A DNA stretch of 64,000 nucleotides from NCBI GenBank assembly GCA_025642075.2, contig JAODUO010001327.1:10001-74000 (forward strand), given 5' to 3'. Both the position numbers and the translations under genes were made by a program. Positions 45,550 to 59,249 of this stretch are shown here, piece after piece. The stretch is from Ridgeia piscesae (Eukaryota; Annelida; Polychaeta; Sabellida; Siboglinidae). The notes beneath the pieces are model-generated. The model made no database searches. It was given only the letters and a program-made list of their open reading frames with translations, and was not told where the DNA came from. Each line of letters begins with the position of its first letter. Position 1 is the stretch's first letter.

Positions 45550-46800
45550 CACTCACCTTACCTTGCCTTTGATACTATTCACCACACTACGCTTATCGAA
45601 CGTTTATCTCTCTGGCACGGCAAGTCGGCACAGCTCTCACCTGGTTCCATCATATCTAACAGATAGACTTCAAACTGTAAAGATTAAAAAAAAATGTTGA
45701 CCGCACTTCCCACTTCATGTGACATTGCCTAATGTTCTGTACTTTGGCCTTTGCTCTTCACCCTCTACAATACGACACTCAGTGCTGTAATCCAAAGTCA
45801 TAATCTGGATCACCACATTTACGCAGATGATACTCAGGTTTACAACTACGCTATACGGGCAGGTACGTCAGATGCATCAGCTACGTCAGATGCAAGTTGC
45901 TCCTTAAGCCAACTAAATGATTGCCTCCAGAAATGTTCTACTCGATGACTGACAGCAAATTAAAGTTAAACACAGACCAAACTGAGTTTCCCATAATTGG
46001 TACTCCAGTGCAACACAGTAAACTAGATGGTAATTGTCAAACTATGTGCTGAGTCAAAACTTCATAAGAATCTAGGCATGCCCTGTGATTATAGCTTCAA
46101 CTTTAAATAACATATCATTGAAACGTGTCGTTGCTGTGTCTGTCATATCCGCGTCTTCACTGCATTCGCCGGTATATGTTTCTTTCAGTCGCTAAAACAA
46201 TCGCAACAGTTTGTATTAGTAGTAAACTGGATTACTGTAACTCCCTCCTTTGTAATATTACCCGTAAAGACATTGGTAAACTTCAACGTGTCTAGAATTA
46301 TTTGGCATTGGTTTCTCTCGCGCAGTGCCACTCCTGAAATAACTGCATTCGCCCCACATCATGTTTAAGATATGCACAACCACATACCAAGCCTTTGTCT
46401 AAATAACCGTCATGCTTGCTCTCAATGCTCACGCCAGCAAGACGGCACAGACAGTCCAGGCCGGTCATCAAGCTCAAATGACCTTGTTGTTGACCGAGTC
46501 AAGACAAAGGGCGGGACACAAGCTTTCTCAGTCGCTGTGTCTACTCTGTGGAATACATTTCCTGACAACATTAAATCAGCAGAGAGCATTACATTTCGCC
46601 GTCACGTGAAAACCTATTGGTTTAGTCTCGCCTATCCACCCTAGTTTCTTGGCACACTCGTCCAGTTGCACGGCCGTTGACTATGAGAGTGCTTAATCCA
46701 CTGGTTTTCTTGCGCCACTGAGCTCGGATTCTGAGGATACTGGCGCCAGTTATTTATTTATTTATCATTATTATTATTATTATTATTAAGTAGTACTTGC
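45550..46800 (+). pseudogene. CR1/L2-like LINE, reverse-transcriptase part, broken
   Basis: Plus strand gives AFDTIHHTTLIERLSLW, then a frameshifted SYLTDRLQT-like stretch, then [13 protein letters not shown] with the catalytic YADD. Toward the end come FSVAVSTLWNTFPDNIKS and FRRHVKTYWFSLAY, the C-terminal tail of this LINE group. Several frameshifts and stops are present. A TTAT/(ATT)n tail ends near 46,795. It lies in intron 1 of the WAP gene in the same orientation. Confidence 0.88.
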
Positions 46801-47226
46801 CTTTAATCAATAATGAATTGTCTTAGTAAGTTTTCAATGGCGCCAACTACTTTAAAAGAAATGTCATTAAAGCACTTCAGCCATTTAGGAAATCAGATTT
46901 GGATATGTTTCGATTGACACTAGCTATTTAGTAAGTCACATCATTTGAAACTGTTGTATATGTCACTTACTCGGTCAGGCTTCTGTATACATTAAATGAC
47001 TATTATTTACATTAATTGACACACTTTGTTTTAAGTCCATTACAACTAATAGACGCTTTTCAATCAACCATTCAGTTTTTCTTTACTGGTTTTGGTTGTG
47101 TTATACATCAGATGCCAGACTATGTGAATTTAACAAATGTTTCAGTGATATACATCGCATCGCATCGCATCGTATCACACCGCACTGCATCGCATCACAG
47201 CGACTTCCAAACTCTTCTCATTTCAG
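46801..47226. other. End of intron 1
   Basis: Unique sequence with a short catcg repeat (cgcatcgcatcgcatcg) about 40-70 bp before the WAP exon acceptor. Confidence 0.6.
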
Positions 47227-47355
47227 CTGCACGGTGCCCTGCAGTAGAGGCCGGGAATGCGACATGTGCCGCGCTGTGCCCAGACACAGTTAACTGTCCC
47301 TCGTCCCAGAAGTGCTGCTCCAATGGCTGTGGCCACGTCTGTATGACACCAACTG
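47227..47355 (+). CDS. Exon 2: WAP (four-disulfide core) domain
   Basis: The acceptor is ttctcatttcag and the donor ACTG|GTGAGT. The exon is 129 nt, phase 1 in and out, so a whole domain lies in one symmetric exon. It encodes [32 protein letters not shown]. All eight WAP cysteines are present, including the CC pair and the closing C-x3-C. A possible N-glycosylation site, NAT, lies before Cys2. The length of about 42 residues is normal for WAP. Confidence 0.93.
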
Positions 47356-47459
47356 GTGAGTGACCTTCGTGGACACACTGTCCGGTCATATCACCATGGT
47401 TACTAATCAGAACTCATGTTGTTAGTTTTTACAAATATCTCAAGAAACAAAACCAGGTT

Positions 47460-50400
47460 TACTTCCTCTAGTAGACATGTAATATGTCAAACATCTTCTG
47501 ATAGACGTGTAATGTGTCAAACATCCTCTGGTAGACGTGTAATATGTCAAACATCCTCTGGTAGACGTGTAATATGTCAAACATCCTCTGGTAGACGGGT
47601 AATATGTCAAACATCCTCTGGTAGACGTGTAATATGTCAAACATCATCTGGTAGACGTGTAATATGTCAAACATCCTCTGGTAGACGTGTAATATGTCAA
47701 ACTTCCTCTGGTAGACGTGTAATATGTCAAACATCCTCTGGTAGACGTGTAATATGTCAAACATCCTCTGGGAGACGTGTAATATGTCAAACATCCTCTG
47801 GAAGACGTGTAATATGTCAAACTTCCTCAGGTAGACGTGTAATATGTCAAACATCCTCTGGTAGACGTGTAATATGTCAAACATCCTCTGATAGACGTGT
47901 AATATGTCAAACATCCTCTGGTAGACGTGTAATATGTCAAACATCCTCTGGGAGACGTTAAATATGTCAAACATCCTCTGGTAGATGTGTAATATGTCAA
48001 ACATCCTCTGGGAGACGTGTAATATGTCAAACTTCCTCAGGTAGACGTGTAATATGTCAAACATCCTCTGGTAGACGTGTAATATGTCAAACATCCTCTG
48101 GTAGACATGTAATATGTCAAACTTCCTCAGATAGATGTGTAATATGTCAAACATCCTGTGATAGACGTGTAATATGTCAAACATCCTCTGGTAGACATGT
48201 AATATGTCAAACATCCTCTGGTAGACATGTAATATGTCAAACATCCTCTGATAGACATGTAATATGTCAAACATCCTCTGGTAGACGTGTAATATGTCAA
48301 ACATCCTCTGGTAGACGTGTAATATGTCAAACATCCTCTGGTAGATGTGTAATATGTCAAACATCCTCTGGTAGACATGTAATATGTCAAACATCCTCTG
48401 GTAGACATGTAATATGTCAAACATCCTCTGGTAGACATGTAATATGTCAAACATCCTCTGGTAGACATGTAATATGTCAAACATCCTCTGGTAGACGTGT
48501 AATATGTCAAACTTCCTCAGATAGACATGTAATATGTCAAACATCCTCTGGTAGACATGTAATATGTCAAACATCCTCTGGTAGACATGTAATAATATGT
48601 CAAACATCCTCTGGTAGACATGTAATATGTCAAACATCCTCTGGTAGACATGTAATATGTCAAACATCCTCTGGTAGACGTGTAATATGTCAAACATCCT
48701 CAGGTAGACGTGTAATATGTCAAACATCCTCTGGTAGACATGTAATATGTCAAACATCCTCTGGTAGATGTGTAATATGTCAAACATCCTCCAGGAGACG
48801 TGTAATATGTCAAACATCCTCAGGTAGAAGTGTAATATGTCAAACATCCTCAGGTAGACATGTAATATGTCAAACATCCTCTGGGAGACGTGTAATATGT
48901 CAAACATCCTCTGGTAGACGTGTAATATGTCAAACTTCCTCAGATAGACATGTAGTATGTCAAACATCCTCTGGTAGACATGTAATATGTCAAACATCCT
49001 CTGGTAGACATGTAATATGTCAAACATCCTCTGGTAGACATGTAGTATGTCAAACATCCTCTGGTAGACATGTAATACGTCAAACATCCTCTGGTAGACA
49101 TGTAGTATGTCAAACATCCTCTGGTAGACATGTAATATGTCAAACATCATCTGGTAGACATGTAATATGTCAAACATCATCTGGTAGACGTGTAATATGT
49201 CAAACATCCTCTGGTAGACGTGTAATATGTCAAACATCATCTGGTAGACGTGTAGTATGTCAAACATCCTCTGGTAGACGTGTAATATGTCAAACATCCT
49301 CTGGTAGACATGTAATATGTCAAACATCCTCTGGTAGACATGTAATATGTCAAACATCCTCTGGTAGACATGTAATATGTCAAACTTCCTCTGGTAGACA
49401 TGTAATATGTCAAACATCCTCTGGTAGACGTGTAATATGTCAAACATCCTCTGGTAGACATGTAATATGTCAAACATCCTCTGGTAGACGTGTAATATGT
49501 CAAACATCCTCTGGTAGACATGTAATATGTCAAACATCCTCTGGTAGACATGTAATATGTCAAACATCCTCTGGTAGACATGTAATATGTCAAACATCCT
49601 CTGGTAGACGTGTAATATGTCAAACATCCTCTGGTAGACATGTAATATGTCAAACATCCTCTGGTAGACATGTAATATGTCAAACATCCTCTGGTAGACA
49701 TGTAATATGTCAAACATCCTCTGGTAGACATGTAATATGTCAAACATCCTCTGGTAGACGTGTAATATGTCAAACATCCTCTGGTAGACATGTAATATGT
49801 CAAACATCCTCTGGTAGACGTGTAATATGTCAAACATCCTCTGGTAGACGTGTAGTATGTCAAACATCCTCTGGTAGACATGTAATATGTCAAACATCCT
49901 CTGGTAGACATGTAATATGTCAAACATCCTCTGGTAGACATGTAATATGTCAAACGTCCTCTGGTAGACATGTAATATGTCAAACTTCCTCTGGTAGACA
50001 TGTAATATGTCAAACGTCCTCTGGTAGACATGTAATATGTCAAACTTCCTCTGGTAGACATGTAATATGTCAAACGTCCTCTGGTAGACATGTAATATGT
50101 CAAACGTCCTCTGGTAGACGTGTAATATGTCAAACATCCTCTGGTAGACATGTAATATGTCAAACGTCCTCTGGTAGACGTGTAATATGTCAAACATCCT
50201 CTGGTAGACGTGTAATATGTCAAACATCCTCTGGTAGACTTGTAATATGTCAAACATCCTCTGGTAGACATGTAATATGTCAAACATCCTCTGGTAGACA
50301 TGTAATATGTCAAACATCCTCTGGTAGACATGTAATATGTCAAACATCCTCTGGTAGACATGTAATATGTCAAACATCCTCTGGTAGACATGTAATATGT

Positions 50401-50855
50401 CAAACTTCCTCAGATAGACATGTAATATGTCAAACATCCTCTGGTAGACATGTAATATGTCAAACATCCTCTGGTAGACATGTAATAAGTCAAACATCCT
50501 CTGGTAGACATGTAATATGTCAAACATCCTCTGGTAGACGTGTAATATGTCAAACATCCTCTGGTAGACGTGTAATATGTCAAACATCCTCTGGTAGACG
50601 TGTAATATGTCAAACATCCTCTGGTAGACATGTAATATGTCAAACATCCTCTGGTAGACGTGTAATATGTCAAACATCCTCTGGTAGACATGTAATATGT
50701 CAAACATCCTCTGGTAGACGTGTAGTATGTCAAACGTCCTCTGGTAGACATGTAATATGTCAAACTTCCTCTGATAGACGTGTAATATGTCAAATGTATT
50801 CTGGTACACGTTTAATATGTCAAACGTCCTCTGGTACGCGTATAATATGTCAAAC
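47460..50855. repeat. 30-bp minisatellite, about 113 copies
   Basis: The unit starts acatcctctggtagacatgt and ends aatatgtcaa. The period holds almost without indels over 3.4 kb (one 3-bp insertion at about 48,593), so a minus-strand frame of over 1,100 codons stays open. This is an artefact. Copies at the right end (50,790-50,855) and the left end are the most diverged. Intron 2 of the WAP gene. Confidence 0.98.
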
Positions 50856-51044
50856 TAAGGACTTGATTTATGACCCAGCATTGATAAGCCTATACAGCTA
50901 TTTGCATTTATAAACAACTAAATCAGTTTTCCTAATTTATATAATGTTGCATTATTATTGCATCCAGTAATATATGGTTTATTATTCTTAAGAGTGGCGT
51001 GAATATTGATCACATCAATCACCCTGCTGTTGTGTGTATTGCAG
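50856..51044. other. End of intron 2
   Basis: About 190 bp of unique sequence separate the 30-bp array from exon 3. Confidence 0.7.
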
Positions 51045-51148
51045 GACGGACAACTGTGATTGTGCAGCTGACTACTGACTTCCCGTGGAAGAATGAGTAT
51101 TCAACACGGTGGGGCCAAGCGACAATCAGATATATTTTATCTGTTACG
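51045..51148 (+). CDS. Exon 3: start of SEA-like region
   Basis: The acceptor is tgtgtgtattgcag and the donor TACG|GTGAGT. The exon is 104 nt, phase 1 in and phase 0 out. It encodes TTVIVQLTTDFPWKNEYS followed by ...TIRYILSVT. The alternating hydrophobic strand, aromatic residues and following helix are what one expects at the start of a SEA domain. No cysteines. Assignment to SEA is inference. Confidence 0.82.
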
Positions 51149-51337
51149 GTGAGTTTTTTTTCAAAACAGTGCTCTACAATAGTTGCACAGATCATGGGTG
51201 GTGGTTGATTACCCTACTAGTAGCAAATGTACAGATTAGCATATTCAGTAGATTAACTGATTCAACAGAATAGCTGTAGCATTTGTACTGTGTTATAGAC
51301 TGCACCAGTGAAAGCAGAGAGAACCTGTTGACACATG

Positions 51338-54163
51338 CACCCCATAGCAAACACCAACACCCCATAGCAAACACCAACACCCCATAGCAAACACCAACAC
51401 CCCATAGCAAACACCAACACCCCATAGCAAACACCAACACCCCATAGCAAACACCAACATCCCATAGCAAACACCAACGCCCCATAGCAAACACCAATGC
51501 CCCATAGCAAACACCAACCCCCATAGCAAACACCAACACCCCATAGCAAACACCAACACCCCATAGCAAACACCAACGCCCCATAGCAAACACAACCCAT
51601 AGCAAACACCAAGCCCCATAGCAAACACCAACGCCCCATAGCAAACACCAACGCCCCATAGCAAACACCAACGCCCCATAGCAACACCAGCCCCATAGCA
51701 ACACCAACGCCCCATAGCAAACACCAACGCCCCATAGCAAACACCAACGCCCCATAGCAAACACCAACGCCCCATAGCAAACACCAACGCCCCATAGCAA
51801 ACACCAACGCCCCATAGCAAACACCAACGCCCCATAGCAAACACCAACGCCCCATAGCAAACACCAACGCCCCATAGCAAACACCAACGCCCCATAGCAA
51901 ACACCAACGCCCCATAGCAAACACCAACGCCCCATAGCAAACACCAACACCCCATAGCAAACACCAACACCCCATAGCAAACACCAACACCCCGTAGCAA
52001 ACACCAACACCCCGTAGCAAACACCAACACCCCATAGCAAACACCAACACCCCATAGCAAACACCAACAGCCCCATAGCAAACACCAACACCCCATAGCA
52101 AACACCACACCCCATAGCAAACACCAACACCCCATAGCAAACACCACACCCATAGCAAACACCTGCACCCCATAGCAAACACCAACACCCCATAGCAAAC
52201 ACCAACACCCCATAGCAAACACCAACACCCCGTAGCAAACACCTACACCCCGTAGCAAACACCAACGCCCCGTAGCAAACACCAACGCCCCATAGCAAAC
52301 ACCAACACCCCATAGCAAACACCTGCACCCCATAGCAAACACCTGCACCCCATAGCAAACACCAACACCCCATAGCAAACACCAACGCCCCATAGCAAAC
52401 ACCAACGCCCCATAGCAAACACCAACGCCCCATAGCAAACACCAACACTCCATAGCAAACACCAACACCCCATAGCAAACACCTACACCCCATAGCAAAC
52501 ACCAACGCCCCATAGCAAACACCAATGCCCCATAGCAAACACCAACACCCCATAGCAAACACCAACACCCCATAGCAAACACCAACACCCCATAGCAAAC
52601 ACCAACACCCCATAGCAAACACCAACGCCCCATAGCAAACACCAACACCCCATAGCAAACACCAACCCCCATAGCAAACACCAACCCCCTAGCAAACACC
52701 AACACCCCATAGCAAACACCAACACCCCATAGCAAACACCGCACCCCATAGCAAACACCAAGCCCCATAGCAAACACCAACACCCCATAGCAAACACCTA
52801 CACCCCATAGCAAACACCAACACCCCATAGCAAACACCTGCACCCCATAGCAAACACCAACACCCCATAGCAAACACCAACACCCCATAGCAAACACCAA
52901 CACCCCATAGCAAACACCTACACCCCATAGCAAACACCAACGCCCCATAGCAAACACCAACGCCCCATAGCAAACACCAACACCCCATAGCAAACACCAA
53001 CACCCCATAGCAAACACCAACACCCCATAGCAAACACCAACACCCCATAGCAAACACCAACGCCCCATAGCAAACACCAACACCCCATAGCAAACACCAA
53101 CACCCCATAGCAAACACCAACACCCCATAGCAAACACCAACACCCCATAGCAAACACCAACGCCCCATAGCAAACACCAACGCCCCATAGCAAACACCAA
53201 CCCCCATAGCAAACACCAACGCCCCATAGCAAACACCAACACCCCATAGCAAACACCTACACCCCATAGCAAACACCAACACCCCATAGCAAACACCAAC
53301 ACCCCATAGCAAACACCAACACCCCATAGCAAACACCAACCCCCATAGCAAACACCTACACCCCATAGCAAACACCAACACCCCATAGCAAACACCTGCA
53401 CCCCATAGCAAACACCAACACCCCATAGCAAACACCAACACCCCATAGCAAACACCAACGCCCCATAGCAAACACCAACACCCCATAGCAAACACCAACA
53501 CCCCATAGCAAACACCAACACCCCATAGCAAACACCACACCCCATAGCAAACACCAACACTTCATAGCAAACACCTACACTCCCATAGCAAACACCTACA
53601 CCCCATAGCAAACACCTACACCCCATAGCAAACACCAACACCCCATAGCAAACACCAACACCCCATAGCAAACACCAACACCCCATAGCAAACACCAACA
53701 CCCCATAGCAAACACCAACGCCCCATAGCAAACACCAACACCCCATAGCAAACACCAACACCCCATAGCAAACACCAACACCCCATAGCAAACACCAACG
53801 CCCCATAGCAAACACCAACGCCCCATAGCAAACACCAACACCCCATAGCAAACACCAACACCCCATAGCAAACACCAACGCCCCATAGCAAACACCAACA
53901 CCCCATAGCAAACACCTACACCCCATAGCAAACACCAACACCCCATAGCAAACACCAACACCCCATAGCAAACACCAACGCCCCATAGCAAACACCAACA
54001 CCCCATAGCAAACACCTACACCCCATAGCAAACACCTACACCCCATAGCAAACACCTGCACCCCATAGCAAACACCAACACCCCATAGCAAACACCAACA
54101 CCCCATAGCAAACACCAACGCCCCATAGCAAACACCAACACCCCATAGCAAACACCAACACCA
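51338..54163. repeat. 20-bp minisatellite, about 141 copies
   Basis: Unit accccatagcaaacaccaac. Positional variants (accaac-a, accaac-g, acctac-a, acctgc-a) are interspersed in runs. Small deletions change frame now and then, producing long overlapping Cys-Leu-Trp-Gly-Val frames on the minus strand that are not genes. Intron 3 of the WAP gene, starting about 190 bp after exon 3. Confidence 0.98.
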
Positions 54164-55392
54164 GGAGGTCCCGGTGTGTGGACTAATACAACACGAGCCA
54201 GCAGCAGTGCATTTTCTAATAATGAGTTTTACTTATCGAAAATAAATTATTAGTATAGCTTCAGACACAGTTGGCTAAATGATCCTCGCAACCCACTGGT
54301 CGTTGAGCTGCGCTATTGTACCACTCACTGATCATGTCCGAAAACTCAGGAGTGACCTATATAATTATAGCAATTGACTTCGCCAGTCACTACTGCGTCA
54401 ACCGTTGCATGTAACACGAGCTGTGGCTGAAATGACCTGAGACTGACCACACTCCTCTTGGGCAATTTCATTGGCTGAGGTTAAGAGTTTTTCAAATGGA
54501 TTTGCCAGGGGTAGAGTTAAAGCTGGAACTGAGGCAATCAGTCACATTGTCCTTCCCATACAAGTCAAACTATCTAGAATAACAATGAGATGATTGGATA
54601 ATGACCTGAGCGTAACCTGAGTAATATGCTCTGAAGGGAGGTAGGGAGGCTGATGCAATTGATCAACTGTGTCCCCCACTTCACAGGTATATAAGGTTAA
54701 CCTACAGTCATAACAATGGTCAGTAAAATAATTGTGGAGAAACATTTCTTGAATTGTCAAATGGTAATTTATATGTTATTAACTACATTGTTATATAACT
54801 GGTTACTGGATTCATGACGATGCTGGCACAAACAGAGTGATCAAGAATGCATTTTGTTTAGCACATTTACATATTGAAAAATAATACTGCGAAAATGCTT
54901 GACCACCCAATGGAATGGACAGATCACATTCACAGGAGTTTTTTTAATCATAAAATTGAGTTGTCATCATCATGGAAAAATACCACTGGAAAACAGTCCA
55001 AAGAAAATCTCACAACTACAAATGTGTATATTGTTGTTTGAATGAATGTTTTTACATAGCTGTCACCTGTCATAATCACAATCGTCACCATGGTAACGGT
55101 TTAACTAGGCATGAACAAACCAGCAGAAATGCATATGCAACTTCCTTTTCAGGGTCAAAATCTTTGTGGCTGTCTGTTTAATTAAAAAAAGCATTGTATT
55201 AAGTAATCAGTGAAACTGGCGAGACTTTATATTTAGTTTAGAGTTTTCAATTAAACGTTTATTGTGAGTTTTCCTAGTCACAACTGCGACTTTATTTCCG
55301 AGAATTTTTCTTGTAACTTTACATCGTCCCACCATCATTTGAGCCAAGAAGACATTTGCCAGCAGTAAGCAGTTGTTATATTTTGTTTACAG
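54164..55392. other. Rest of intron 3
   Basis: AT-rich unique sequence. No transposon or exon recognised. Confidence 0.5.
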
Positions 55393-55469
55393 ATTGCACA
55401 ATTTCAGAAGGAATTATCTCATGAGTACCTTGATAATCCAGATAGTCCAACTCCAGACTTCAACCTTGT
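55393..55469 (+). CDS. Exon 4: middle of SEA-like region
   Basis: The acceptor is attttgtttacag and the donor TTGT|GTGAGT. The exon is 77 nt, phase 0 in and phase 2 out. It encodes [18 protein letters not shown]... ending DFNLV. An amphipathic helix leads into an acidic-proline loop. A GT microsatellite begins 34 bp after the donor. Confidence 0.82.
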
Positions 55470-55500
55470 GTGAGTATAATTGAATACGATGCAAAATTAC

Positions 55501-55502
<2 letters not shown>

Positions 55503-55554
<52 letters not shown>

Positions 55555-55595
55555 CTGCGGTGTGTGTGTGTGTAACAATGTGTATGCGTGCACAT

Positions 55596-55628
<33 letters not shown>

Positions 55629-55666
55629 CATGCAAACAAGTGTGTGTATGTGTGTGTGTGCATGGA

Positions 55667-55742
<76 letters not shown>

Positions 55743-55750
55743 TGTGTGTG
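55503..55750. repeat. (GT)n and (GCGT)n microsatellites
   Basis: Two (GT)n blocks, then (GCGT)n at about 55,668-55,743, beginning 34 bp after the exon 4 donor. The same GT-to-GCGT layout is seen at 32,576-32,765. Confidence 0.97.
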
Positions 55751-56492
<742 letters not shown>

Positions 56493-56610
56493 TTCTGTGT
56501 GTCGCTTACTATTGTGAATAATTAAATAAATAAGTAAATTAGTTAACTGGTTATATAAAATTAAGCTGACAGTTGTATATTATTAAAAATAGTAATTATA
56601 TATATATATA

Positions 56611-56699
56611 CGTTGTTTTTATTCATAATAAACCGTTTGATATATATATTTCGTTTTGATTCCAATATTTAGACTGTAGGCCTTATGATTATATATATA

Positions 56700-56761
<62 letters not shown>

Positions 56762-56857
56762 TATATATATATATATATACGCTCTAGTAACATATTGGAA
56801 TCAAAACGTAATATATATATATATATATCAAACGGTTTATTATGAATAACAACAACG
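56611..56857. repeat. Inverted repeat of about 65 bp around AT tracts
   Basis: Left arm 56,611-56,675 (cgttgtttttattcataata...) and right arm 56,785-56,857 are inverted copies, with differing lengths of internal AT. The centre is (AT)n with a short (GT/CA) patch. Architecture is like that at 30,897-31,070 but the sequence is different. Confidence 0.88.
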
Positions 56858-56889
56858 TGAAAGTTGTCAATCACCCTTCATAAGTAACA

Positions 56890-57720
56890 TATACAGACCT
56901 GGGGCTGCCGTCCACCAACATTTAGGCGAATCGTCCATTTATACACGTGGTCCGTAGGCGGAGCTGATGAGAACAGCGGTCGCTATTCTCTATAACTTTC
57001 CTGAGGAACTTGAACGTGCCATCATCGCTTGCGTAGGCCACTTGAAGGCCATACCCATTCAACTCATCGGTTAGGAAGATCACATCACGTGGGCCGCCCA
57101 CCACGTAGCATTCTCGAAGCACCCGCAAGACCTGGCGACCTGCCACACGTGGCAGTATGACTGACAGTTCACGGAATATCGCGACCTAATCTCTCTTGCA
57201 ACGCCGAGACATGACACACATGGCGAGAGAGAGTTGCTTCGTGCAGTCATTGTGCCGAACGAAGGCTTTCACGGTGAAAAACCTGTAAAATGGCTGTCGG
57301 ACGACGTAAAACGTCGCGTCGACATACCATGTCTCCGCCTTCTCGAGCAGATCCAGTTGCAGGTTTAGGGCAAAAAGAAGAGGTCGTGCCCCATCGACCT
57401 TTATGTCCCGGCGAAGGAAGTTGTCGGGGATGTGTCCCGCGTTCAGCGCAAACACCAGGTCTTGCGGGTGCTGTGGTCAGTTTCGTCTCCGGTGGTAGTT
57501 GGCGTTCGCATCCATTCTTTCGAGGGCTGGCAGAGCTAGGCACCGCTGACCAAAATGTATGATCGTCGACATGTTACTTCGCCTCGTGCTCAATTGCCGA
57601 GACTCGGCTGGTGGACATGTTGTCTCGGACCGACCACACAAATGTCTCCAACTCGACGAACAGTGGCAGCACAGTTCACTGTCTTCAATCTGAGTGTACA
57701 CCGCCGAGTAGTGCATTGGG
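56890..57720 (-). pseudogene. MULE-type transposase fragment, interrupted by stop
   Basis: Minus-strand reading contains PALERMDANANYHRRRN, then HIPDNFLRRDIKVDGARPLL, then WYVDATFYVVRQPF and AFVRHNDCTKQLSLAMCVMS. This is the start of a MULE transposase domain as found in FLYWCH-associated elements; the D in WYVD is the first expected catalytic acidic residue. A TAG at 57,186-57,188 interrupts it just after KRD, and VAIFREL continues after the stop in the same frame. Frame shifts occur between the first pieces. It lies in intron 4 of the WAP gene, antisense to it. Confidence 0.8.
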
Positions 57721-58150
57721 CAGGACGTCGCTTGACAGTGTACGAATACCCGACTTAGTCGAAGAGCTTGTCCCTTCCTGTGATGGAGGTGTTACGGATT
57801 ATCTTACAGGAGGCATCGATAGTGCTAGTGGCACTGACATCAGCAGGATCGGGATCAGCAAGGGAGGATTCTTGGAGATCGTCTGGTCTTGGTGGCGGTG
57901 AAAAACCATCACCAGTGTCCAGTGGAATGGACGTTGTTGACCGATCCCGTGGTGGTGTTGTCGGCGGTCTCGGATAAGTTGGCGAACTTGGGCGAGTCGG
58001 CGGAGACTCTAGTGCCGTTTATGGGAGACGCAGCCACGCCAGTGAATTTCAGAGTGACCTTAAAACGAAAAATATTATACAATTTGAATATAACAATTGT
58101 TAACATCAATATTATTAGTAATGGTAACAACAGTGGTTTAGTTAACAATA
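57721..58150 (-). other. Possible 5' part of the MULE element
   Basis: GC-rich compared with its flanks, with open frames on the minus strand (for example ADSPKFANLSETADN near 58,010-58,070). No recognised domain. The composition suggests it belongs with the transposase fragment next to it. Confidence 0.35.
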
Positions 58151-58454
58151 TTCAATGACCACAGGAAACTGAAACAAACGTTTGGATTATACATAACAAG
58201 TATACGTGTAAGCAATGCATAAAAAACATTATACGATTTATTAGGCAGTTGTTAAAGGGGGTCTGTAACACTTTTTAACCAACGAAATCGTTTAAATTTA
58301 TGATGTATCAATATGGCATATCGTATTATGTGTAAATAGTCAGCATGGATACAGAAAATACTATACGAGGTGGCAATTTCAGCATAGTTCGGGCTATGTG
58401 GCATAACAATTTTGAGAATATCAATTATACAGCTGTAATAATAAATTACCATGT

Positions 58455-58745
58455 AAAATAATAGGGAGGAATATAAATAATATGGAGGAATGTAAATAAT
58501 AGGGAGGAATATAAATAATATGGAGGAATGTAAATAATAGGGAGGAATATAAATAATATGGAGGAATGTAAATAATAGGGAGGAATATAAATAATATGGA
58601 GGAATGTAAATAATAGGGAGGAATATAAATAATAGGGAGGAATATAAATAATAGGGAGGAATATAAATAATAGGGAGGAATATAAATAATAGGGAGGAAT
58701 ATAAATAATAGGGAGGAATATAAATAATAGGGAGGAATATAGGAG
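58455..58745. repeat. 19-bp minisatellite, about 15 copies
   Basis: Unit gggaggaatataaataata. In the left half it alternates with tggaggaatgtaaataata, making a 38-bp dimer; in the right half only the first type is present. Intron 4 of the WAP gene, ending about 195 bp before exon 5. Confidence 0.96.
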
Positions 58746-58938
58746 GCAGACAACATGTCAGTAAATCATTTGTGTCAGTAGCATTACTAATGGAGGTAAG
58801 GTTAATATCATACATAATTTGAGTGAAGGTAAGTTAGAGTCAGTAACAAAACAGTTAGTTCTGGTTAGGGATCATTAAAGACGACCTCTCGTGTTAGTCC
58901 CCCTCTTATACATGCGGCGCCATCTGGTGTGTGAATAG

Positions 58939-59126
58939 GAAGGATGGCAATAGAGTGGCGGTGCAGATGGCGTTCAGCCACACAGACACTGTGAGTCGCC
59001 CAGAAGTGGTTGAAAGCAGGATTGCTTGGCTGCTTGCACAGAAATACAAAACAACCGCTTCATCGTCTTACGTAATCGGCAACGTCAAGGCCATTGTCAG
59101 ATCAACATCTGGACAAAAACTTTCAG
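58939..59126 (+). CDS. Exon 5: end of SEA-like region
   Basis: The acceptor is ctggtgtgtgaatag and the donor TCAG|GTAAGT. The exon is 188 nt, phase 2 in and phase 1 out. It encodes GNRVAVQMAFSHTD, then EVVESRIAWLLAQKY and YVIGNVKAIVRS. The first string fits the G-S/N-V-V-V strand of SEA domains, where autocleavage occurs in some members. Here the site reads GNRVAV and so lacks the GSVVV cleavage consensus. Confidence 0.82.
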
Positions 59127-59249
59127 GTAAGTACAGATGCATATATTGTGTGCAGTAGACTTTAAGTACCTCAGTAGACATGTTGTCTATATATGTGCCT
59201 GTGAGTGTCTCCCGCTGGGAGGTGGGTCACCAAAAGGCAAAGCTGGTGC

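Noticed and set aside
47468..50809. Minus-strand open frame of 1,113 codons (FDILHVYQRM repeats)
   Set aside because: It is the 30-bp minisatellite read in a stop-free frame. The unit is a multiple of three and almost indel-free. It has no splice, codon or domain support, and it sits in an intron of a well-supported gene on the other strand.
51192..54151. Minus-strand Cys-Leu-Trp-Gly-Val-rich frames of 300-950 codons
   Set aside because: Translation of the 20-bp array, in which 60 bp gives a 20-residue repeat. No independent coding evidence.
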